From: Alphaproteobacteria bacterium
GTDB lineage: Bacteria; Pseudomonadota; Alphaproteobacteria; Sphingomonadales; Emcibacteraceae
Length of the DNA stretch: 64,000 nt
Direction of reading: 5' to 3'
Assembly (NCBI GenBank): GCA_030428615.1
Contig: JAUIDN010000001.1
Location: 412,557-476,556, forward strand
Part shown: positions 36,848 through 49,378 of the stretch, piece by piece
How the letters are laid out: every line of letters starts with the position of its first letter
Numbering within the stretch: the first letter of the stretch is position 1
Notes under the pieces: model-generated
What the model saw: only the letters and a program-made list of their open reading frames with translations
What the model was told of the DNA's origin: nothing
Databases searched by the model: none
Position numbers and translations under genes: made by a program

Positions 36848-39490
36848 ATGTCAATTCGTATGTTGATCGACGCATCCCACCGGGAAGAGACCCGTGTGGC
36901 AATCGTCGACGGAAATCAGTTGGAGGACTTCGATTATGAGAGTTCTGCCAAAAAACAACTTAAAGGTAGCATATACTTAGCCAAAGTCACACGCGTCGAA
37001 CCTTCGCTGCAAGCCGCATTTGTGGATTATGGCGGGAACCGTCATGGCTTTCTTGCCTTTAGCGAGATACACCCCGATTATTATCAGATACCCGTAGCCG
37101 ATCGCGAAGCGCTTATCGCAGAGGAAGCGGCAGCAAATGCTGACCTTCTTGAAGCTGAAGAGGAGGTCGATGAAGCGCCCAAAAAACGCCAACGCAGACC
37201 GCGCAGAAAAAAACAAGAGGTTCAAGAGGATAAGGACACTTCATCGGATGAAAATCCTGATGCGGTAGCCGGATCGGATGAAAGTCCTGATGCTGTTGCC
37301 GGTGAGAAAGCGGATAACGAAGAAGAAAAAGGCGACGCTAAAGCAATAACTGAAGACGAAATCGAACAAAACGAGGTCGAAAGCAAAGCCGCCGCCAGCG
37401 AAGAAAAACCCGCGAAACGGCGAGCACCGCGTGGCCGAAAGCCGAAAGCAACAACAAAAGCAGAAGCAACTAAAGAAGATAACGTCATCGTCGAAGACCT
37501 TGACGAAGAGTTAAATGGCGATGTTTCTGCAGCCTCAGATGACGAAGAGAACACGGAAAACAACAAAGATGTTGCCAGTTCCGAAGAAGAGGAAGAAGAA
37601 AGACTTCGTGTCAGAATGGCTAAACGCCTTCGGTACAAGTATAAAATTCAGGAAGTCATAAAGAAAAACCAAATCATTCTTGTACAGGTTGTCAAAGAAG
37701 AGCGTGGTAATAAGGGTGCAGCCCTTACCACTTATCTCTCACTTCCCGGTCGTTACTGCGTGCTTATGCCAAATACACTGCACGGCGGCGGTGTAAGCCG
37801 AAAAATTGCAAATGTAAAAGATCGTAAGAAGCTCAAAAACATTTTGGCAAGCCTCAACATGCCCAAAGGCCACGCCTGTATTATCCGCACAGCGGGGAAC
37901 GACAGAACGAAGGCCGAAATCAAGCGTGATTACGATTATCTGAAACGGATGTGGGAAGAAATCCGCGATAACACCCTTAAATCGATTGCGCCCGCACAGA
38001 TATACGAGGAAGGCAATCTTATTAAACGAAGTATTCGTGATCTTTACACGAAAGACGTCAGCGAAATTCTTGTGGAAGGTGAACGCGGATATAATACCGC
38101 AAAGAATTTTATGCGCCTTTTGATGCCCAGCCACGCAAAAAAGGTTCAAAATTACAAAAATAATATTCCACTGTTTCAAAAATATAAAGTGGAAGCCTAT
38201 CTGGATTCGATCTATAGCCCGACCGCACAGCTAAAATCAGGCGGTTATATCGTCATTAATCCTACGGAGGCACTCGTTTCCATTGATGTGAACTCCGGCC
38301 GGGCGACCAAAGAGCATAATATCGAAGAAACAGCGTTAAAAACCAACCTGGAAGCTGCCGAAGAAGTTGCACGACAACTTAAACTGCGTGATATGGCGGG
38401 TCTTGTTGTTATTGATTTTATCGATATGGAAGAACAACGGAATAACCGCGCCGTAGAACGCAAAATGAAGGAATGCCTTAAAGTTGATCGCGCACGTATA
38501 CAAGTCGGGCGTATCAGTTCGTTTGGATTAATGGAAATGTCACGTCAACGCATGCGCGTCGGTATGCTGGAATCGAGTACGACCCCCTGCCCGCATTGCG
38601 AAGGAAGCGGGCTGCTTCGATCAGTTGAATCCCAAAGTCTTCATATTCTACGTATTATCGAGGAAGAGGGTACAAAGGCAAGAAACTCAACGTTTACAGT
38701 GTATTTACCGACGCAAGTTGCGATTTATATTCTTAATAACAAACGCCACAATTTAATTGATCTTGAGAAAAGATATGATTTCAGCGTTTCTATTGCCATC
38801 GACAATGACCTGACGGCGTCTGCGTTCAGAATGGATAAATCAGGAAAACCTTCGAAGACATCGCAGGAAAGAACGACTAATAAACTGATTGATGTAACCG
38901 AAGAAGATGTTTCGCCCAATAATGACCAGAAAGAAAAACCCAAGCGCCGCAGAAGAAGACGCCGGCCTCCACAGGACAGAAAACCCGACAGCGCCAATGA
39001 TCAAGGCACAGCCGGGGACCAATCCGGTAATGAGAATATAGCCGACAAGGACGAAAAACAGGACATATCAAAGCGCAGGAGACGCCCGCATCGCAGTAGA
39101 AGAAACGACACTGATAATAATGAGCGAAGTGCAAATTCAGAAAAAAATGATGTCGAAATTGCGGACGATACTAACAAAAACAATGCTGCACAAATAGATG
39201 CATCACAAAGCACTAAGGAAGAAAAACCAAAACGAGTGCGGCGCAGGGTGAATCCAAAGTCTGAAAATGTGGAACAAACCGCGGCACCAGCCGATGAAAA
39301 AGCAAGCGCAGGCACTGCACCAAACGCAAAACAGGAAGAAAAGCCCAAACGCACACGAAAGCCCAGAACGGTTAAGAAAACCGAGGACGGCCCCAACCTT
39401 GTGGAAAAACAGGTAGTGCAAGAGGCAAAAGAAACAAATGAAAAGCCAGCCGAAAATAAGCCAAAGAAAAAAGGCTGGTGGTCAAGATAA
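36848..39490 (+). CDS. rne: Ribonuclease E
   Basis: An 880-residue endoribonuclease, the core of the RNA degradosome. The start at ATG 36848 (GGAG 9 bases upstream) gives the conserved opening MSIRMLIDASHREETRVAIV. The S1 domain is interrupted by a long acidic/basic insert (about 105-275), common in alphaproteobacterial RNase E. The catalytic Mg-binding Asp/Asn lie in SIDVNSGRATKEHNIEE and VVIDFIDMEEQRNN; the Zn-link is CPHCEGSG. The C-terminal third (from about 660) is disordered with alternating basic KPKR/RRRR blocks and acidic stretches, the RNA- and partner-binding scaffold; it ends in KKGWWSR, a tail shared by many alphaproteobacterial RNase E proteins. Confidence 0.96.
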   Translation: MSIRMLIDASHREETRVAIVDGNQLEDFDYESSAKKQLKGSIYLAKVTRVEPSLQAAFVDYGGNRHGFLAFSEIHPDYYQIPVADREALIAEEAAANADLLEAEEEVDEAPKKRQRRPRRKKQEVQEDKDTSSDENPDAVAGSDESPDAVAGEKADNEEEKGDAKAITEDEIEQNEVESKAAASEEKPAKRRAPRGRKPKATTKAEATKEDNVIVEDLDEELNGDVSAASDDEENTENNKDVASSEEEEEERLRVRMAKRLRYKYKIQEVIKKNQIILVQVVKEERGNKGAALTTYLSLPGRYCVLMPNTLHGGGVSRKIANVKDRKKLKNILASLNMPKGHACIIRTAGNDRTKAEIKRDYDYLKRMWEEIRDNTLKSIAPAQIYEEGNLIKRSIRDLYTKDVSEILVEGERGYNTAKNFMRLLMPSHAKKVQNYKNNIPLFQKYKVEAYLDSIYSPTAQLKSGGYIVINPTEALVSIDVNSGRATKEHNIEETALKTNLEAAEEVARQLKLRDMAGLVVIDFIDMEEQRNNRAVERKMKECLKVDRARIQVGRISSFGLMEMSRQRMRVGMLESSTTPCPHCEGSGLLRSVESQSLHILRIIEEEGTKARNSTFTVYLPTQVAIYILNNKRHNLIDLEKRYDFSVSIAIDNDLTASAFRMDKSGKPSKTSQERTTNKLIDVTEEDVSPNNDQKEKPKRRRRRRRPPQDRKPDSANDQGTAGDQSGNENIADKDEKQDISKRRRRPHRSRRNDTDNNERSANSEKNDVEIADDTNKNNAAQIDASQSTKEEKPKRVRRRVNPKSENVEQTAAPADEKASAGTAPNAKQEEKPKRTRKPRTVKKTEDGPNLVEKQVVQEAKETNEKPAENKPKKKGWWSR
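37244..37303 (+). repeat. 30-base tandem duplication in rne insert
   Basis: Two adjacent 30-base units (37244-37273, 37274-37303) encode SDENPDAVAG and SDESPDAVAG. They differ at four positions, three of them silent, so the duplication is older than the most recent strain split but selected at protein level or recently drifted. It lies in the acidic S1 insert. Confidence 0.85.
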
Positions 39491-39519
39491 TTTTGGCGAG
39501 ATTGTCATAAGAAAATTTT

Positions 39520-39550
39520 AAAGCCCGATTTACCCAATCGGGCTTTATTT
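39520..39550 (+). terminator. rne terminator
   Basis: AAAGCCCGATT / AATCGGGCTTT (39520-39530, 39535-39545), four-base loop, followed by ATTTTTG. Strong Rho-independent hairpin 30 bases after the rne stop. Confidence 0.88.
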
Positions 39551-39655
39551 TTGTCACATTTTGACTATATGCTATCATTAATACCCTGTTAAGGCCGACT
39601 TTGGTTAAATAGTACATAATTTGACGAACATCAGAGAAGTGCATAAACTTTACAC

Positions 39656-41077
39656 ATGATAAATTATATAGTGCCCAGAATACTTATTGTTGCTTTAATT
39701 ATAAGCTCCACATTTTCCAATGTGGCGTATGCTCAGGGCCGTCCATTGGCTATACTTCGCGACGCTGAAATTGAACAAATCATAAGAGAACTGACAGATC
39801 CGATTTTTGAGGCGGCAGGTCTTGAAGTTGATGCCGTGAAAACATATTTGCTCAACGATAACTCCATCAACGCATTTGTTATGGGAGGCCAGAATGTATT
39901 TATTCATTCCGGGCTGCTACTGAAGGCTGAAAACGCAAATCAGGTTATCGGCGTAATAGCGCATGAAACAGGCCACATTTCCGGCGGTCACCTTTCCCGA
40001 TTTGACGCGGGAATATCACAATTGGCAACCTATAGCCTTCTTGGTGTATTGCTCGGTGCCGCTGCAATGGCGGCGGGCTCGGCAGATGCGGGAATGGCGC
40101 TTATGATGGGCGGCCAACATGTCGGATATCGATCCCTACTGCGTTTCAGCCGAACTCAGGAATCTTCCGCAGACCAAGCGGCACTTAAATTTCTTGACGC
40201 GACGGGGCAATCCGGTCGTGGATTGATAGAATTTTTTGAAATACTTGGTGATCAGGAATTAGTGCCTGAAAAATATCAGGATCCCTATGCAGGAACGCAC
40301 CCCATCAATTCGACCAGAATTGAACGGATACGGGATACTGTTCAGGAATCACCGTATTACGACGCTGAAACCAACCCTGAAATTGAAGCGAAATTCAAGC
40401 TTTTACAGGCGAAACTGTTTGGATACTTAAAACCGCTCCATGCTACGCTAGTGCGCTATCCCGTCGAGGATAAAAGTCTGGTGGCACGTTATGCCAGAAC
40501 ATTTGGATATCAGCAGGCCGACAAAATTGATATTGCACTTTCGGAAATAAACGGACTGATCGACGATTATCCGGACAATCCCTTTTTTTATGAAACAAAA
40601 GGGCAAATACTTTTTGAAAACGGTAACGTTGTTGAATCCATCGATGCTTACAGCACCGCTGTAGAACTACTTCCATCCTCTACACTATTAAGAATGTCAT
40701 ACGCCAAATCGCTAATCAGTGCGGAAGATGATCAATATCTGCAAGAGGCCATTGATAATCTTCAGATTGCTTTGAATGAAGAGCCCACAAGCAGCTTTGG
40801 CTGGAAACAGGCTTCAATGGCTTACCACCGCCTTGGTGATTCCGCAATGACGCACTATGCAACAGCGCAGCATTTTTTACTGACCGGCGATGTCAAAGGG
40901 GCTATGATAAACGCGAAAAAAGCGGTCGATCTTCTTCCCAAGGATTCACCAAACTGGTATAAGGCCCAAGATATCATGTTGGCGAGCCAAGCTGGGATGG
41001 AAAGAATTGACGAGAGAAAGCAAGAAGAAAAAGAGAATGAAAAAAAAGAAGAACAAAAAAATAGAAACAGAGGTTAG
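39656..41077 (+). CDS. BepA-like M48 metalloprotease with TPR
   Basis: A 473-residue periplasmic protease: signal peptide 1-27, M48 domain with HETGH at 103-107 (Zn ligands and catalytic Glu) and the third ligand in RTQESSADQAALKF, then tetratricopeptide-like helices (about 270-430) and a Lys/Glu-rich tail. BepA in E. coli degrades stalled outer-membrane proteins such as LptD and helps assembly through BamA; the same role is inferred. The DsbA-like gene follows after 3 bases, a pairing that makes sense because LptD maturation needs disulfide formation. Confidence 0.9.
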   Translation: MINYIVPRILIVALIISSTFSNVAYAQGRPLAILRDAEIEQIIRELTDPIFEAAGLEVDAVKTYLLNDNSINAFVMGGQNVFIHSGLLLKAENANQVIGVIAHETGHISGGHLSRFDAGISQLATYSLLGVLLGAAAMAAGSADAGMALMMGGQHVGYRSLLRFSRTQESSADQAALKFLDATGQSGRGLIEFFEILGDQELVPEKYQDPYAGTHPINSTRIERIRDTVQESPYYDAETNPEIEAKFKLLQAKLFGYLKPLHATLVRYPVEDKSLVARYARTFGYQQADKIDIALSEINGLIDDYPDNPFFYETKGQILFENGNVVESIDAYSTAVELLPSSTLLRMSYAKSLISAEDDQYLQEAIDNLQIALNEEPTSSFGWKQASMAYHRLGDSAMTHYATAQHFLLTGDVKGAMINAKKAVDLLPKDSPNWYKAQDIMLASQAGMERIDERKQEEKENEKKEEQKNRNRG

Positions 41078-41080
41078 GGT

Positions 41081-41824
41081 ATGAAGGTCTCCAAATTATT
41101 AGCGGCGGTTTTGCTCGCAACTATCTGCACCGGGATATTTTTAAATTATGGTAATGCCCAGCAGGAAGATACGTTAAGCGTGGCACAACGTGACGAGATC
41201 AACACAATGATCCGTCAATATATTCTGAACAATCCGGAGATCATCCCGGAAGCGGTTGAAGTACTTAGAGCAAGGCAAAACGCCAATGCGCTGATGCAGT
41301 CACAGGACCTTCTTTATAACGACGGTTACAGCCATGTGGCGGGAAATGAAGAAGGCGATATTACCATCGTTGAATTCTATGATTATAATTGTGGATATTG
41401 CAAACAGGTACCAGACGTCCTCGCCCGGCTAATGGATGAAGATAAAAACCTTAGGGTGATATTCAAGGAACTTCCTATTCTCGCTGAATCTTCTCAATTT
41501 GCCTCCGTCGCTGCAATGGCGTCCATGAAGCAGGGTAAATTCATGGATTTTCATAGCGCCCTTATGAAAAACAAACGGGCGCTTGATGAGGATCTTGTGC
41601 TGCGGATTGCGCGCGATGCGGGCGTTGATGAAGATAAGCTTGTTAAGGATATGGCTGATCCCGAAATTGAAGCAAATATCATGAGAACCAAATATCTTGT
41701 GCAGAATATTGGCATTTCCGGAACACCTGGCTTTGTTATCGGTGATCAGATTATCCCGGGTTACGTCCCCTATGAAAAGCTGAAAGAAATAATTGATAAA
41801 CAGCGCGAAACCCGCCAAATGTAA
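41081..41824 (+). CDS. DsbA-family thiol oxidoreductase
   Basis: A 247-residue exported thioredoxin-fold protein: signal peptide ending at GNAQ (about 27), a helical N-terminal extension (about 30-80, as in ScsC/DsbG-like proteins), active site CGYC at 104-107 and cis-Pro in SGTPGFVIGDQIIPGY. It introduces or isomerises disulfides in the periplasm. The N-terminal helical extension suggests an oligomeric, isomerase-like subtype rather than classic DsbA. Coupled to the M48 protease gene and ended by a strong terminator. Confidence 0.88.
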   Translation: MKVSKLLAAVLLATICTGIFLNYGNAQQEDTLSVAQRDEINTMIRQYILNNPEIIPEAVEVLRARQNANALMQSQDLLYNDGYSHVAGNEEGDITIVEFYDYNCGYCKQVPDVLARLMDEDKNLRVIFKELPILAESSQFASVAAMASMKQGKFMDFHSALMKNKRALDEDLVLRIARDAGVDEDKLVKDMADPEIEANIMRTKYLVQNIGISGTPGFVIGDQIIPGYVPYEKLKEIIDKQRETRQM

Positions 41825-41850
41825 TTTTTAAAAAGACTTTAAAATAATCG

Positions 41851-41879
41851 AAAACCGGACTTCACAGTCCGGTTTTTTC
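41851..41879 (+). terminator. Terminator after the M48-DsbA pair
   Basis: AAAACCGGACT / AGTCCGGTTTT (41851-41861, 41866-41876) with loop TCAC and a T-run; it separates this operon from trxB. Confidence 0.88.
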
Positions 41880-41931
41880 ATGTCATAAGTTCTTTTCATT
41901 TTTATACAAGTAATATCTGGAGTTATCTTCG

Positions 41932-42879
41932 ATGTCGACCGAGCATAATACAAAAGTACTGATCATAGGGTCCGGCCCTGCCGGATATACAGCCGCGATT
42001 TATGCTGCGCGGGCGAACCTGAAACCGATTATCGTGCAAGGTATGGAACCGGGTGGGCAGCTCACAATCACAACTGATGTTGAAAATTACCCCGGGTTTG
42101 CCGAAGTTGTCCAGGGGCCGTGGCTTATGGAACAGATGAAAGCACAGGCGGCAAATGTCGATACAACCATCATTACTGATTTTATAACGGATGTTGATTT
42201 TTCAAAAAGACCTTTCATTTGCAAAGGCGACAGCGGCGATACCTATATAGCTGAAACAGTTATCATCGCCACAGGCGCACAGGCAAAATGGCTTGGAATT
42301 CCGTCCGAAGACAAATTTCAGGGCGCCGGAGTTTCAGCGTGTGCAACATGTGACGGTTTCTTTTATCGCGGCAAGGAAGTTATTGTTGTTGGAGGCGGCA
42401 ACACCGCTGTGGAAGAAGCTATTTTTCTGACCAATTTTGCATCGAAAGTGACATTGGTACACAGGCGCGACGAGCTCAGGTCTGAAAAAATCCTTCAGGA
42501 CCGGTTATTCGCCAATGAAAAGATAGAATGCCTTTGGGATCATGAAATTGATGAAATTCTGGGCGACGAACCGCCAATGGGCGGCGTGACCGCCGCACGT
42601 GTTAAAAATGTAAAGACGGGTGAGACTAAAGAAATTCCGGTTCATGGTGTTTTTATCGCCATTGGTCATGCACCGGCAACCGCCCTTTTCGCAGGCAAGG
42701 TAGATATAAATGATCGCGGATACATTAATACTGCACCCGACAGCACAGCGACAAATATCCCCGGCGTTTACGCGGCGGGCGATGTCACCGATGAGAAATA
42801 TCGCCAGGCAGTGACCGCAGCGGGTATGGGGTGTATGGCAGCACTCGAAGCTGAACGTTTCATCGCTGAGAACGAATAG
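41932..42879 (+). CDS. trxB: Thioredoxin reductase
   Basis: A 315-residue low-molecular-weight TrxB that reduces thioredoxin with NADPH. FAD motif IIGSGPAGYTAAIYAARA (about 11-28), redox-active CATC at 137-140, NADPH motif VVGGGNTAVEEAIFL and C-terminal FAD segment GVYAAGDVTDEKYRQAVTAA. It supports the BCP peroxiredoxin and ribonucleotide reductase. Followed by a LysR gene in the same direction, as commonly in alphaproteobacteria. Confidence 0.96.
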   Translation: MSTEHNTKVLIIGSGPAGYTAAIYAARANLKPIIVQGMEPGGQLTITTDVENYPGFAEVVQGPWLMEQMKAQAANVDTTIITDFITDVDFSKRPFICKGDSGDTYIAETVIIATGAQAKWLGIPSEDKFQGAGVSACATCDGFFYRGKEVIVVGGGNTAVEEAIFLTNFASKVTLVHRRDELRSEKILQDRLFANEKIECLWDHEIDEILGDEPPMGGVTAARVKNVKTGETKEIPVHGVFIAIGHAPATALFAGKVDINDRGYINTAPDSTATNIPGVYAAGDVTDEKYRQAVTAAGMGCMAALEAERFIAENE

Positions 42880-42999
42880 CGGCATCACACGTCATTTAAC
42901 AGTTGAGCTATACATCTAAGGTCTGATCATTAGTCTTGAGCTTGGTTAGTCGTGATGCTAGCATGGCTGCGATCAGGCTTTTTTAAAGGGATACGCCCG

Positions 43000-43884
43000 A
43001 TGGATTGGGATAAACTTCGCATATTTCACACGGTGGCAACAGCCGGAAGCTTTACGCATGCGGGCGAGGCACTTGGTCTAAGCCAGTCCGCGGTTAGCCG
43101 TCAGATCAGAACATTGGAGGAAAGCCTCAATACGTCGCTGTTTAACCGTCATGCCCGCGGATTGATATTAACGGACGAAGGGGAAACGCTTTTTGAAACC
43201 ACAAAAGATGTTGTCTCCAAAATTCATGTCACGGAACAACGAATACTCGAAGGCACGGACGTGCCGCGGGGAAACCTTAAAATAACAACCACCAATTCGT
43301 TCGGCTCTACATGGATGATGAACAATATCAAGAAATTTATGGATAAATATCCGGATATTCATGTGCAGATGCTCATTGGTGATGCGGATTATGACCTTCT
43401 CACCCGTCAGGCAGATGTCGCAATCCGGTTCCACCCCACAGAACATCTCGATCTTATTCAAAAACAGATAAGTACATTTCACTATAACCTTTACGCTTCA
43501 CCCGCTTATTTAAATGAATTTGGCCGACCACAAACACTGGAAGACCTTGATCATCACAAACTTATTGCCTACGGAAATCTGGCGAGTAGCCCGCTGCTGG
43601 ACATTGACTGGATATTGGATGCTGGCGCAAAGGAAAAACGCTTACCGATACTTGAAGTCAATAATATCTATGGTGTGTTACAAGCGGTAAAATCGGGCAT
43701 AGGCATAGGGTCCCTTCCCGATTATCTGGTTCAGGGGTCAATGAATATTACCCGGGTGCTTGAGGAGTTTCCGGGTCAGGAATTTCCGGCATATTTTGTA
43801 TATACCCAGGAGATCAGGAAATCGAAGCGCATCGCCGCCTTTCGCGACTTTATTGAACAGGAATTCAAAAATGCCATATTTTAA
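43000..43884 (+). CDS. LysR-family regulator downstream of trxB
   Basis: A 294-residue LysR regulator: N-terminal winged helix (MDWDKLRIFHTVATAGSFTH; GLSQSAVSRQIRTLEESL) and a C-terminal effector domain (about 90-290). I chose ATG 43000, where MDWDKL opens the family's first helix and AAAGGG lies upstream; the earlier ATG adds a non-conserved 16-residue stretch. The neighbour trxB suggests control of redox genes, but the target and inducer are not visible. Confidence 0.9.
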   Translation: MDWDKLRIFHTVATAGSFTHAGEALGLSQSAVSRQIRTLEESLNTSLFNRHARGLILTDEGETLFETTKDVVSKIHVTEQRILEGTDVPRGNLKITTTNSFGSTWMMNNIKKFMDKYPDIHVQMLIGDADYDLLTRQADVAIRFHPTEHLDLIQKQISTFHYNLYASPAYLNEFGRPQTLEDLDHHKLIAYGNLASSPLLDIDWILDAGAKEKRLPILEVNNIYGVLQAVKSGIGIGSLPDYLVQGSMNITRVLEEFPGQEFPAYFVYTQEIRKSKRIAAFRDFIEQEFKNAIF

Positions 43885-44037
43885 ACCTGATCCGGTGAGT
43901 AATTGACCTAACATTGTGAGATATGCATTTTTTGCATAGCAGCAACGACAATTTACACGGTACTCATTCACATAACAATCATCTATAAGTTTAATCAGAT
44001 GTTGAGAAACATCGCTGAATAATTCTTTAATTGTTCA

Positions 44038-44160
44038 GTTCTGTGGTGGCGCCGCATCCTCCCCCTTTTCGGCCCATCACATGTTTCATAATCTCCCCAA
44101 GATATGAAACCTCCCTATATTTTGTGAACTTGCCGGGTTTTTATAACCCGGCATTTTTTT
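44038..44160 (+). ncRNA. Probable small RNA, three stem-loops with C-rich loops
   Basis: The gap after the LysR gene ends in a strong plus-strand terminator 247 bases past the LysR stop. Upstream of it: stem 1, TGGTGG + bulged C + GCCG (44044-44054) with CGGC + CCATCA (44070-44079), 15-base loop CATCCTCCCCCTTTT; stem 2, perfect 8-base GTTTCATA / TATGAAAC (44083-44090, 44103-44110), loop ATCTCCCCAAGA; then the terminator hairpin. Both loops expose anti-Shine-Dalgarno-like C-rich runs, the design of alphaproteobacterial CcsR/cuckoo RNAs. A promoter TTGAGA (44002-44007), 18 bases, TTTAAT (44026-44031) would start it near 44038. The 5' end is inferred. Bases 43885-44001 hold nothing else I can name. 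Confidence 0.62.
44131..44160 (+). terminator. Terminator of the intergenic RNA
   Basis: TGCCGGGTT / AACCCGGCA (44131-44139, 44145-44153) followed by T7. On the minus strand there is no T-tail, so it serves plus-strand transcription only, although the next gene (HAD phosphatase) is on the minus strand. Confidence 0.9.
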
Positions 44161-44804
44161 TATGAGATATGTTTCAAAATATCTCTCATATCATTAAATA
44201 CCAGGCCACCCGCTTTTTTAAGCTTTTCATCATCCCCACGTGTACTGTAGGCAATGACCTCCATCCCTGCGGCGACTGCACCCTGTATACCGGGCAGGCT
44301 GTCTTCAATTACCAGGCATTTTGCCGGCTCCGTGCCCATCTGATCTGCTGCATAAAGATAAAGGTCCGGATAGGGCTTGCCGCGCGCCACCTGCAAAACA
44401 CTGAAAATCCGGCCTTTAAAATATTTCTTAAGACCAGTAATTCCCAAGGTCACATCCATTTTTTCAAAACTTCCACTTGATGCCACACAAACAGGCACCC
44501 CCCTTTCGTGAAGCGCATCCAGCAATTGCTTTACACCGGGAACCGGTTTTAATTTCTTTCTGAACTCCCTGAAAGTCTTTTCCTGCAGGACATCCAGAAA
44601 ATCATCAGGAAGCGCCCTGCCCAGCATTTCTTCCGATATTGTAACCACCGATGCCATAGAGCGGCCCACGTAGGTATCAACCACCTGATCAAGGGTCATT
44701 TCAAGTCCATACACTGCAAGCGCATCGCGAAGAAGTTTGTTTGCAATCGGTTCGCTGTCCACCAGAACACCGTCACAATCAAATATGACCAGATCAGTAT
44801 CCAT
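44160..44804 (-). CDS. HAD-IA sugar-phosphatase-like protein
   Basis: A 214-residue HAD hydrolase. Motif I IFDCDGVLVDSEP (catalytic Asp pair), motif II in VCVASSGS, motif III Lys in ARGKPYPDLYL and motif IV in LVIEDSLPGIQGAVAAGM; a helical cap lies between (about 18-85). Closest in style to YieH/beta-phosphoglucomutase-type phosphatases, so a small phosphosugar is a likely substrate. It starts 2 bases after the aminotransferase gene ends, so they form an operon. Confidence 0.88.
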   Translation of the reverse strand: MDTDLVIFDCDGVLVDSEPIANKLLRDALAVYGLEMTLDQVVDTYVGRSMASVVTISEEMLGRALPDDFLDVLQEKTFREFRKKLKPVPGVKQLLDALHERGVPVCVASSGSFEKMDVTLGITGLKKYFKGRIFSVLQVARGKPYPDLYLYAADQMGTEPAKCLVIEDSLPGIQGAVAAGMEVIAYSTRGDDEKLKKAGGLVFNDMRDILKHIS

Positions 44805-44806
44805 TC

Positions 44807-48320
<3,514 letters not shown>

Positions 48321-48331
48321 TTGAATATTTA

Positions 48332-49267
48332 TTAACGGCTTTCCACATCCGTTAAAAACTCTCTTATGATGCGATTATATTCCTTCGGTTCATCCTGCAT
48401 TGTTATGTGAGCACTATTTTCCAATATAGCCATTTGTGCGCCTGGCACTAACCCCTTGAAATAAGAAACCGTTTCCGGTGTTGCTTCATCGAAACGCCCC
48501 GCCGTAAATAGAACGGGTAAATCTAATTCCGGAAGAAAAGCTTCCCGATTATAATCCTTTAAACTTCCCGTTGCTTCCCAGTCGGCGGCGCCCCACATAT
48601 AGCCATAAATATCGTTATTAGACATTTCAAAAGCTTTGTTTAGGTCTTCTGACCAGGGTTCGGAGCGCGACATATAAAGCTTATAAAACCTCATCGTAGC
48701 CTCTCTATATTCTTTTGAACCAGTGGTTCCCTGTTTCTCATGTTTTTGAATTATCTGCTGGTCTTTTTCGGAAAGAGTTTTTAAAAGATTTTTATTATCA
48801 ACAGCCCAACGTGCTGAATTAATCGCCGGACTGGCCAATATAATACTTTGAACCCCTGAAGGCTTGGTAAGCATGTAGTCAAGAGCAAGTTGAGTACCCC
48901 AAGAATGGCCCAGAATATGGATTTCGTCTAATTCCAGCTCCTCCCGTAATTTGGCTAACTGCGTTACAAATTGTTCAATTGTCCACAATGAAGGATCTGT
49001 TGTAACATCCGAACGACCACTACCCAACTGATCATAAAATATAACCGGACGCTCATCCGCCAATTCCTTTAACGGCTCCATATAGTAACTTGGAAAAGCA
49101 GGCCCGCCGTGAAGTAGCACAATTGGGGTTTTATTTCCATTCCCCACAATTTTGTACCACATTTTACCACCTTCAACGTTAATAAAGCCCTCTTTTTCAT
49201 AGAGTTCTTTTTCACCGCATGAAATTAGCAGCAGCATAAAAACTAAAACGGAAAATAACTTCGGCAT
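48332..49267 (-). CDS. Lipoprotein alpha/beta hydrolase (proline iminopeptidase-like)
   Basis: A 311-residue S33-like hydrolase anchored as a lipoprotein: type II signal peptide with lipobox LLISC (Cys17). Oxyanion loop HGGPAFPSYY (about 53-62), YDQLGSGRSD, nucleophile Ser122 in GHSWGTQ, acid in GRFDEATPE and His in ENSAHITMQ. The HGGPG-like and DQLGSGRS segments match proline iminopeptidases, which release N-terminal proline, but membrane-anchored relatives may act on other small amides or esters. Converges with uvrB; lies beside an exported M20 peptidase on the same strand, so periplasmic peptide use is plausible. Confidence 0.87.
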   Translation of the reverse strand: MPKLFSVLVFMLLLISCGEKELYEKEGFINVEGGKMWYKIVGNGNKTPIVLLHGGPAFPSYYMEPLKELADERPVIFYDQLGSGRSDVTTDPSLWTIEQFVTQLAKLREELELDEIHILGHSWGTQLALDYMLTKPSGVQSIILASPAINSARWAVDNKNLLKTLSEKDQQIIQKHEKQGTTGSKEYREATMRFYKLYMSRSEPWSEDLNKAFEMSNNDIYGYMWGAADWEATGSLKDYNREAFLPELDLPVLFTAGRFDEATPETVSYFKGLVPGAQMAILENSAHITMQDEPKEYNRIIREFLTDVESR

Positions 49268-49378
49268 GTTCCCTCACCTCGTGTTTTTGCTTCAATTAGG
49301 AAAAACTTTATAGTGTTCTAACTACTCTCAAAATAACAACTGAAAATCAACACGATATAAATTTTAGTGGCAAATTTC

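Noticed and set aside
36640..36939. 99-codon frame upstream of and overlapping rne
   Set aside because: Overlaps the conserved start of RNase E and lacks a ribosome site; more likely the rne leader.
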